From Pseudomonas neustonica (GTDB lineage Bacteria > Pseudomonadota > Gammaproteobacteria > Pseudomonadales > Pseudomonadaceae): a stretch of DNA of 64,000 bases. Shown here piece after piece: positions 58,529 through 64,000 of this stretch (within the stretch, counting starts at the first letter, position 1; each line of letters opens with the position of its first letter). The DNA is taken from positions 124,001-188,000 of the forward strand of contig NZ_RKKU01000001.1 of NCBI RefSeq assembly GCF_003797945.1. Direction: 5' to 3'. Made by a program: the position numbers and the translations under genes. The notes under the pieces were generated by a model. That model saw nothing but the letters and a program-made list of their open reading frames with translations. It had not been told where the DNA came from and ran no database searches.

Positions 58529-59734
58529 ATGCTGAAAAATCTGATCTCCACCTTGCTCGTCACCGGCGCTACATTGCTTTCCGTCAGCGCTCTGGCACAA
58601 ACGCCCACACTCAACTCGGCACCCACGCTGGACTCGCAGTCAGCGGCGCCCATTGTGCCTGCAGCACCCGAGTTAGCCGCGTCCAGCTACCTGCTGATCG
58701 ATGCCAACAGCGGTGCAGTGCTCGTCGAGCACAACGCCGATGAGGCGCTGCCCCCAGCCAGTCTGACCAAAATGATGACCAGCTATATCGGCAGCCAGGA
58801 AATCAAACGCGGGCAGATAGGCCAGAATGACCTGGTGCTGGTTAGTGAGAAAGCTTGGCGTATGGGCGGCTCCAAGATGTTCATTAAAGTGGGCAACCAG
58901 GTCCCGGTGATTGACCTGATGCGCGGCATCATCATTCAATCCGGCAACGACGCCAGCATCGCGCTGGCCGAGCATATCGCCGGCAGTGAAGACGCTTTCG
59001 CCGATATGATGAATGGCCAGGCCAAGCGCCTGGGCATGACTAATAGTCACTTTGTCAACGCTACGGGATGGCCGGCCGAGGGACATTATTCCTCCGCTCG
59101 TGACCTTGCGATCCTGGCCCGTGCCATCATCGACGATGACCCGGAAGAGCACTACAAGATTTATGGTGAGAAAGAGTTCGTCTGGAACGAGATACGCCAG
59201 CCTAACCGTAACCTGATGCTCTGGCGTGACAGCACGGTTGACGGCCTGAAAACCGGTCATACCGAAGAAGCTGGCTACTGCCTGGTGGCTTCTGCCAAGC
59301 GCGAGGATATGCGCCTGATTTCTGTGGTCATGGGTACCACCAGCGAGCAGGCACGCGCAGCGGAAACTCAGAAGCTGCTGACATGGGGCTTCCGTTTCTT
59401 TGAGACCAAGACGTTTTATCAGCCTGGTCAGGTTATTTCGACGGCACGCGTCTGGAAAGGGCAACAAGAACAGGTCGACCTCGGTTTGCAGAACGGTTTG
59501 CAGTTGACCTTGCCCAAAGGTCAGCTGGATAGGCTGGAAGCGGGCGTCACCATGCAGACTCCAATTCAGGCGCCGATTAAAGCGGGTGACGTGCTGGGTC
59601 AGGTTGAGGTTAAGCTGGGTGATGAAATCGTACACTCGGCTCCTTTGGTTGCCTTGTCTGATGTTGCAGAAGCCGGCTTTGTAGGTCGTTTGTGGGACAG
59701 TGTTCGGCTGTTCTTTTATGGTCTGTTTAACTGA
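58529..59734 (+). CDS. dacA: D-alanyl-D-alanine carboxypeptidase (PBP5/6 type)
   Basis: Trims the terminal D-Ala from stem peptides, limiting cross-linking. The 401-residue product has a signal peptide (MLKNLISTLLVTGATLL, cleavage near ALAQ), the active-site SLTK (PPASLTKMM), SGN (IQSGNDASIALAEH) and KTG (DGLKTGHTEEAGYC), and a C-terminal amphipathic helix (LWDSVRLFFYGLF) that binds the membrane. Start ATG 58529; in-frame starts at 58493 and 58520 are alternatives. In P. aeruginosa this gene is dacC. Confidence 0.95.
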   Translation: MLKNLISTLLVTGATLLSVSALAQTPTLNSAPTLDSQSAAPIVPAAPELAASSYLLIDANSGAVLVEHNADEALPPASLTKMMTSYIGSQEIKRGQIGQNDLVLVSEKAWRMGGSKMFIKVGNQVPVIDLMRGIIIQSGNDASIALAEHIAGSEDAFADMMNGQAKRLGMTNSHFVNATGWPAEGHYSSARDLAILARAIIDDDPEEHYKIYGEKEFVWNEIRQPNRNLMLWRDSTVDGLKTGHTEEAGYCLVASAKREDMRLISVVMGTTSEQARAAETQKLLTWGFRFFETKTFYQPGQVISTARVWKGQQEQVDLGLQNGLQLTLPKGQLDRLEAGVTMQTPIQAPIKAGDVLGQVEVKLGDEIVHSAPLVALSDVAEAGFVGRLWDSVRLFFYGLFN

Positions 59735-59751
59735 ATCGGGAGCGAAAACTA

Positions 59752-60030
59752 ATGGCCGATAGCAGTGAGCCGCGGGCACCCAAGATTGAGTTCCCTTGTG
59801 AATATCCGATCAAGATAATCGGCGCCGCCGCTGATGATTTTGCCGAAGTGATCTGCTCGGTGGTTGAAAAACACGCACCTGGCGTGGATACCACCAGCAT
59901 CGAGATCAAGGACAGTAAAAACGCGCGTTTTCTATCCTTACGCATTGTTATCACTGCGACCGGACCTGAGCAGTTGGACGCCCTGCACAAGGAATTGAAG
60001 GCAACGGGTCGCGTGCATATGGTGCTTTGA
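59752..60030 (+). CDS. ybeD: YbeD/DUF493 family protein
   Basis: Small ACT-like protein of the DUF493 (YbeD) family, found beside dacA and lipB in many gammaproteobacteria; biochemical role unknown. The 92-residue product shows the characteristic [20 protein letters not shown] start and ends with VHMVL. Its stop overlaps the lipB ATG by one base. Confidence 0.94.
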   Translation: MADSSEPRAPKIEFPCEYPIKIIGAAADDFAEVICSVVEKHAPGVDTTSIEIKDSKNARFLSLRIVITATGPEQLDALHKELKATGRVHMVL

Positions 60031-60662
60031 TGGGCGCTATCCCTGAGCTTTACGTCCGTGCGTTGGGGCTGGTTGAATACCAGCCAACGCTGGATGCCAT
60101 GCGGCGGTTTACCGATGAGCGTAACGCCAACACCCCCGATGAAATATGGCTGTTGCAGCATCCTCCTGTGTTTACGCAGGGGCAGGCGGGCAAGGCGGAG
60201 CACGTACTGGCGGCAGGCGACATACCCGTTGTTCAGGCCGAGCGGGGAGGCCAGGTCACCTATCATGGGCCTGGCCAGCTGGTCGCCTATCTGTTGCTGG
60301 ATCTCAGACGCTTGGGCTTAGGGGTGCGCGATCTGGTTACCGCCATGGAGCAGGCGTTGGTTGATGTGCTACGCCAGTATGATCTGGATGCCGCACCAAA
60401 GCCGGATGCGCCGGGTGTGTATGTGGCGGGTAACAAGATTGCCTCTCTGGGACTAAGAGTGCGGCGTGGGTGCTCGTTTCACGGGCTGGCTTTGAACGTT
60501 GATATGGATATGGAGCCTTTCCAGCGAATCAACCCTTGCGGCTATGCGGGGCTGCGCATGGTTCAGATGAGGGAGCTGGTTGCGGGCACGCTGTTGTTTG
60601 AAACTGTCGAGCAGCAGCTAACTCAGGCGCTGCGTGAGCGCCTGGGCTACAGTTTGGTTTGA
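60030..60662 (+). CDS. lipB: octanoyl-[ACP]:protein N-octanoyltransferase LipB
   Basis: Transfers octanoate from ACP to lipoyl domains. The 210-residue product has [20 protein letters not shown], the acyl-enzyme lysine region [22 protein letters not shown] and the INPCGYAG segment with the catalytic Cys. Start ATG 60030 (TGATG with ybeD). The stop codon is directly followed by the lipA stop on the other strand, with no spacer. Confidence 0.97.
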   Translation: MGAIPELYVRALGLVEYQPTLDAMRRFTDERNANTPDEIWLLQHPPVFTQGQAGKAEHVLAAGDIPVVQAERGGQVTYHGPGQLVAYLLLDLRRLGLGVRDLVTAMEQALVDVLRQYDLDAAPKPDAPGVYVAGNKIASLGLRVRRGCSFHGLALNVDMDMEPFQRINPCGYAGLRMVQMRELVAGTLLFETVEQQLTQALRERLGYSLV

Positions 60663-61712
60663 TTAATTCAGGTTCAGGGCAGGGATCAGGCTTTGATCAA
60701 TATCCTGGCCTGGCACCGCCACAGGGGCGGCCAGTCCCAGATTGTTCTTTTCAAACACCCGGTCGGCTCGGTAGCTGGAGCGGACTAGCGGCCCAGATGC
60801 TACTTCCATAAAGCCTTTTTCCAATCCCAGATCGCGGAAGCGGTTGAATTCCTCAGGACTAACCCAGCGCTGAACCGATAAATGATTGCGCGTAGGTTGC
60901 AGGTATTGTCCCAGGGTTACGATATCCACGCCGATGGCTCGCAGGTCATCGAAGGTCTGCAGCACTTCCTCATCGGTTTCACCCAGCCCGAGCATGAGAC
61001 TGGTTTTGGTCAGCACGTCGGGACGGTGGCGCTTGGCATGTGCCAAGACGTTGAGCGTTTTCTCATAACCAGCGCGCGGATCGCGAACCTCATGGGTCAG
61101 CCGCTTGACCGTCTCAACATTCTGCGCAAAAACCTGCAGGCCGGAATCAACCACCCGTTCGATCGCTGAAAGGTCACCATCAAAGTCCGGTGTCAGCGCC
61201 TCTACCACTACATGCGGAGTGCGCTGCTTGATGGCGCTGACGCAGGCGGCGTAGTGGGCCGCGCCGCCATCTTCGAGATCATCGCGATCAACCGAGGTAA
61301 GCACTATATAGCGTAGCGCCATGAGCTCAACCGATTTGGCCGTGTTTTCCGGCTCTTCCTGGTCGAGCCAGCCGTTCGGGTTACCTGTGTCCACCGCACA
61401 GAAGCGACAGGCCCTTGTGCACACCGAACCCATGACCATGATAGTGGCTGTGCCGTTTGACCAGCACTCGCCCATATTAGGGCAGTGCGACTCCTGGCAT
61501 ACGGTACTCAGGCGATGTTCGCCAACATTACGCTTTACCGCTTCAAAGCGGTCACCACTGGGCGCTTTGACCCTGAGCCATTTGGGCTTGGGACTAAACA
61601 CTTTTGGTTCGCTGGAGTTGCGGCGTTTTTGGCCGTCCTTGATGGCCGGAATGCCTTGGGCATTACGAAACTTCTCGCCACTGGAAACGGTTTTCTGCGG
61701 ACTGTCGGACAT
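60663..61712 (-). CDS. lipA: lipoyl synthase LipA
   Basis: Radical SAM enzyme that inserts two sulfurs into octanoyl domains. The 349-residue product has the auxiliary cluster motif [12 protein letters not shown], the radical SAM motif CTRACRFC and the C-terminal VRSSYRAD (RSSY). Start ATG 61712; the in-frame extension to 61787 is rejected. It is convergent with lipB, unlike the codirectional lipB-lipA of E. coli and P. aeruginosa. Confidence 0.97.
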   Translation of the reverse strand: MSDSPQKTVSSGEKFRNAQGIPAIKDGQKRRNSSEPKVFSPKPKWLRVKAPSGDRFEAVKRNVGEHRLSTVCQESHCPNMGECWSNGTATIMVMGSVCTRACRFCAVDTGNPNGWLDQEEPENTAKSVELMALRYIVLTSVDRDDLEDGGAAHYAACVSAIKQRTPHVVVEALTPDFDGDLSAIERVVDSGLQVFAQNVETVKRLTHEVRDPRAGYEKTLNVLAHAKRHRPDVLTKTSLMLGLGETDEEVLQTFDDLRAIGVDIVTLGQYLQPTRNHLSVQRWVSPEEFNRFRDLGLEKGFMEVASGPLVRSSYRADRVFEKNNLGLAAPVAVPGQDIDQSLIPALNLN

Positions 61713-61849
61713 CGGAATCAGGGCTCCTGCGGGTAGCGGCTCCACGGGGGAATGTGCTGGGCACGGGTCGGCTTGTGGCCACGGCAAAGTTTATCACAGA
61801 ACCTGTCGCGTGCACCGACCAGTGCTGGCCGGTGCTTTGCGCGTATGCC

Positions 61850-63145
61850 TTACTGTCTGCGCTTCAACTGCTCCAGCAACTCCGGTGTCGGGTAGCCGTC
61901 CGCAGGCCAGCTCAGTTGCTGCTGAACTCGACGGATGGCAGCACGCGTGTTGGCACCTATGATGCCATCAATGCCGCCCGGCTCGAAGCCCTGTTGTGTC
62001 AACAGCGTCTGCAGCTCGGTACGTTCGCTGCGTGATAGCGGGCGATCGGAGGTTGGCCAACTGCCGACGACCTTGCCGCCGCCCTGAAAGCGCTCCGACA
62101 GCAGGCCGATAGCCAGGGCGTAACTGGATGAGTTGTTGTAGCGCATGATGGTGCGGAAGTTGTTCATGACCAGAAAGGCGGGTCCGCGATGGCCAGCGGG
62201 CAACAGCAGGGCGGCGCTTTGCTCGTTCAAGCCGGGCGCCAATGGCGCGCCCTTGGCGTCAGTGATACCCAGCTCAGCCCATTGTTGCATGGGTTTGCGG
62301 ATGCTGCTGTCGGCCAGAGCGTAGTCGAAACCATCGGGTAGTTTGACTTCCTGCCCCCAGGGCTGCCCGCTTTGCCAGCCGGACTGTTGCAGGTAATGCG
62401 CGGCCGATGCCAGGGCGTCGGTGGCACTAAACCAGATGTCACGACGGCCGTCGCCATCGAAATCAACGGCATATTGGTTGTAGGTGGTCGGGATGAATTG
62501 GGTTTGGCCCATTGCGCCTGCCCAGGAGCCGAGCATGCGTTCGGGCTCAATGTCACGGTGCTGCAGGATATCCATGGCGCCGAGCAGTTGATCGTGGGCG
62601 AAGGTAGGTCGCCGTCCTTCATGCGCCAGTGTAGCCAGGGAGCGAATGACCTGGCGGTTACCCATATTTTGCCCGAAGTTACTTTCCAGGCCCCAGATGG
62701 CCGCCAGGATATGGCGGTCTACGCCATAGCGCTGCTCAATACGCGCCAACTGGGCGCGCTGCTCGCCAAGTTTACGCTGTCCGGTAGCAACTCGCTGGCT
62801 CGATAGTGCGCTGTCCAGGTAAGCCCAAACCGGCCGCGAAAACTCAGGCTGGCTCTGGTCTGCTTTGATCACATCAGGGTCGGGGGTGACACCAGCGAAG
62901 GCACGGTCGAAGAGTTGCGGATCGATTCCCTGCGCCAATGCCTCGACACGAAAGTCGGCGCGCCAGTCGGCAAAGCTACGCGGAATGACAACGGGGTCTA
63001 CCATTACACTGCTGTTTGGCTGGGCGGCGGCCTGGCTCGTCTCAATCTGGGCTTTGATCGGGGTGTCGGCGCAGGCGGTGACGCTGAACAGGCTGGCGCA
63101 GGCGATTAAGTATATGCCGGCGCGGCGTTGGGATGGATGGCGCAT
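61850..63145 (-). CDS. lipoprotein lytic murein transglycosylase (SltB3-like) with PG-binding domain
   Basis: Lytic transglycosylase of the MltB family. The 431-residue product has a lipobox (LFSVTAC, C24), the catalytic AAIWGLESNFGQNMGNRQ segment with its Glu, GAMGQTQFIPTTYNQYAVDF, and a C-terminal peptidoglycan_binding_1 domain (about 365-425, GGIDGIIGANTRAAIRRVQ). Similar to SltB3 of P. aeruginosa, which is also close to lipA. It lies upstream of lipA on the same strand. Confidence 0.92.
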   Translation of the reverse strand: MRHPSQRRAGIYLIACASLFSVTACADTPIKAQIETSQAAAQPNSSVMVDPVVIPRSFADWRADFRVEALAQGIDPQLFDRAFAGVTPDPDVIKADQSQPEFSRPVWAYLDSALSSQRVATGQRKLGEQRAQLARIEQRYGVDRHILAAIWGLESNFGQNMGNRQVIRSLATLAHEGRRPTFAHDQLLGAMDILQHRDIEPERMLGSWAGAMGQTQFIPTTYNQYAVDFDGDGRRDIWFSATDALASAAHYLQQSGWQSGQPWGQEVKLPDGFDYALADSSIRKPMQQWAELGITDAKGAPLAPGLNEQSAALLLPAGHRGPAFLVMNNFRTIMRYNNSSSYALAIGLLSERFQGGGKVVGSWPTSDRPLSRSERTELQTLLTQQGFEPGGIDGIIGANTRAAIRRVQQQLSWPADGYPTPELLEQLKRRQ

Positions 63146-63520
63146 GTAGTCATTCCTGAAAGCGGTCTGGCACCGGGTCTGGCGCCAAGGTACGGGTGTT
63201 TGCTTTGGAGGATACTGACGTTGGAAGGTTCCTGCCAGCGCTACGCGATAACGTGTGGCGGGGTTGTGCGGTGGTCCGCATGGCGACGCTGTGCTAAAGT
63301 TCGCGGCCTTCTACTCCCAGACTGAATGACGGACAAGCTATGTTTTGCCCAAGCGGCGTTACGCCACCTTAGCCCTCTTTTCAGTGGTGTTCGTTGTTTG
63401 CGTGCGGCGTCCGCGCATCAACACCTTATGCAGCAGCCTTGCAAAGAGTGCGTGTCTATCAGGGCGCCATCGCCCTTGCTGGGCAGTCAATCAGCTATAT
63501 CGAACCGGCAGAAATAATTT
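63146..63520. other. intergenic region between sltB3-like and sulP genes
   Basis: The 375-base gap separates divergent genes. A TGC-TAAAGT extended -10-like element lies at 63292-63300, with only a poor -35 (TGGTCC) 17 bases upstream; it would face sulP. A 63-codon ORF at 63326-63517 lacks a ribosome site and any family features and is not called as a gene. No hairpin, repeat or tRNA was seen. Confidence 0.4.
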
Positions 63521-64000
63521 ATGACTCTGATCGAATCCATTCGCCAACAGTGGTTTTCCAATGTGCGTGGTGACCTGCTCTCAGGTTTAGTGGTAGCGCT
63601 GGCACTTATTCCTGAAGCTATCGCGTTCTCCATTATTGCCGGGGTTGACCCCAAGGTCGGCCTGTACGCCTCATTCTGTATCGCTGTAGTGATTTCCTTT
63701 ACCGGTGGCCGGCCTGGCATGATCTCGGCCGCAACAGGCGCTATGGCGCTCTTGATGGTCACCCTGGTGCGGGATCATGGCTTGGAGTATCTGCTCGCTG
63801 CCTCCATTCTCTGTGGGGTGCTGCAGATAGGCGCTGGTTATTTACGCCTTGGCTCGCTAATGCGTTTTGTCTCGCGTTCAGTCGTAACCGGTTTTGTTAA
63901 CGCCTTGGCTATCTTGATTTTTATGGCGCAGTTGCCAGAGTTGACCAATGTTACCTGGCATGTATATGCCTTGACCGCAGCGGGTCTTGGCCTGATTTAC
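63521..64000 (+). CDS. SulP-family anion transporter (5' part, truncated by window end)
   Basis: The first 160 codons of a SulP/SLC26-type transporter, open to the window edge. The product starts [20 protein letters not shown], followed by [20 protein letters not shown] and GLYASF, the conserved SulP core entry, then several membrane helices. Substrate (sulfate, bicarbonate or other anion) and a C-terminal STAS domain cannot be judged from this part. The Shine-Dalgarno is weak (GGCAG). Confidence 0.9.
   Translation, partial: MTLIESIRQQWFSNVRGDLLSGLVVALALIPEAIAFSIIAGVDPKVGLYASFCIAVVISFTGGRPGMISAATGAMALLMVTLVRDHGLEYLLAASILCGVLQIGAGYLRLGSLMRFVSRSVVTGFVNALAILIFMAQLPELTNVTWHVYALTAAGLGLIY

Noticed and set aside
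63326-63517. 63-codon ORF upstream of sulP
   Set aside because: No ribosome site, no family features, atypical composition; best taken as non-coding.

Overview
This window looks like a gammaproteobacterial chromosome segment from the Pseudomonadaceae. The gene order follows several blocks known from Pseudomonas: amiB-mutL-miaA-hfq-hflX-hflKC-hisZ-purA-rnr-rlmB-rpsF-rpsR-rplI-dnaB; retS-purD-purH-fis-dusB-prmA-accCB-aroQ-dsbD-ctpL; and proA-nadD-rsfS-rlmH-mrdA-rodA-mltB-rlpA-dacA-lipB. Moderate GC content and a PPi-type phosphofructokinase, which classical Pseudomonas lack, suggest a marine lineage such as Halopseudomonas (the P. pertucinogena group). The genus is an inference; the family is well supported.

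Layout. 1-7664 (+): a superoperon-like run for cell-wall amidase, mismatch repair, tRNA modification, RNA chaperone, HflX GTPase and the HflKC membrane complex. 7665-20261 (+): hisZ-purA, a terminator pair, one tRNA-Leu(CAG) on the minus strand, then rnr-rlmB, the S6/S18/L9 ribosomal operon, dnaB and a YgiQ radical-SAM protein. 20478-36674 (-): one long minus-strand block: the RetS hybrid kinase, purD/purH, fis/dusB, a zinc-ribbon membrane protein, prmA, accC/accB, aroQ, dsbD and a chemoreceptor. 36846-41162 (+): DUF2333, Nudix, YciH/SUI1, a MATE exporter and a GAF-GGDEF protein. 41159-44567 (-): cmoM, ppa, an acetyltransferase and PPi-dependent phosphofructokinase. 44855-49842: mpl-ubiX and an exported barrel-like protein (+), then a MaoC hydratase (-), a LON-domain protein (+) and a DedA protein (-). 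49832-60662: an alkyladenine glycosylase (-) diverges from proA, which opens a tightly packed plus-strand elongation/cell-wall cluster ending in ybeD-lipB. 60663-63145 (-): lipA, tail-to-tail with lipB, then a lipoprotein lytic transglycosylase. 63521-64000 (+): the start of a SulP anion transporter, cut by the window edge.

How the genes work together. The elongasome genes mrdA (PBP2) and rodA sit with two septal or lateral-wall hydrolases (mltB, rlpA) and a D,D-carboxypeptidase, and mpl recycles the resulting tripeptides. lipB and lipA make lipoate; accB/accC with aroQ and dsbD are housekeeping. Pyrophosphatase and the PPi-using phosphofructokinase lie close together and draw on the same metabolite.

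No insertion sequence, prophage, CRISPR array, restriction system or obviously transferred island was found. The region is conserved core genome, so the findings are local oddities: a leader ORF before rnr, degenerate signalling motifs, candidate RNA leaders, small dispersed repeats, the inverted lipA and an uncharacterised exported protein. No new multi-gene system could be supported.
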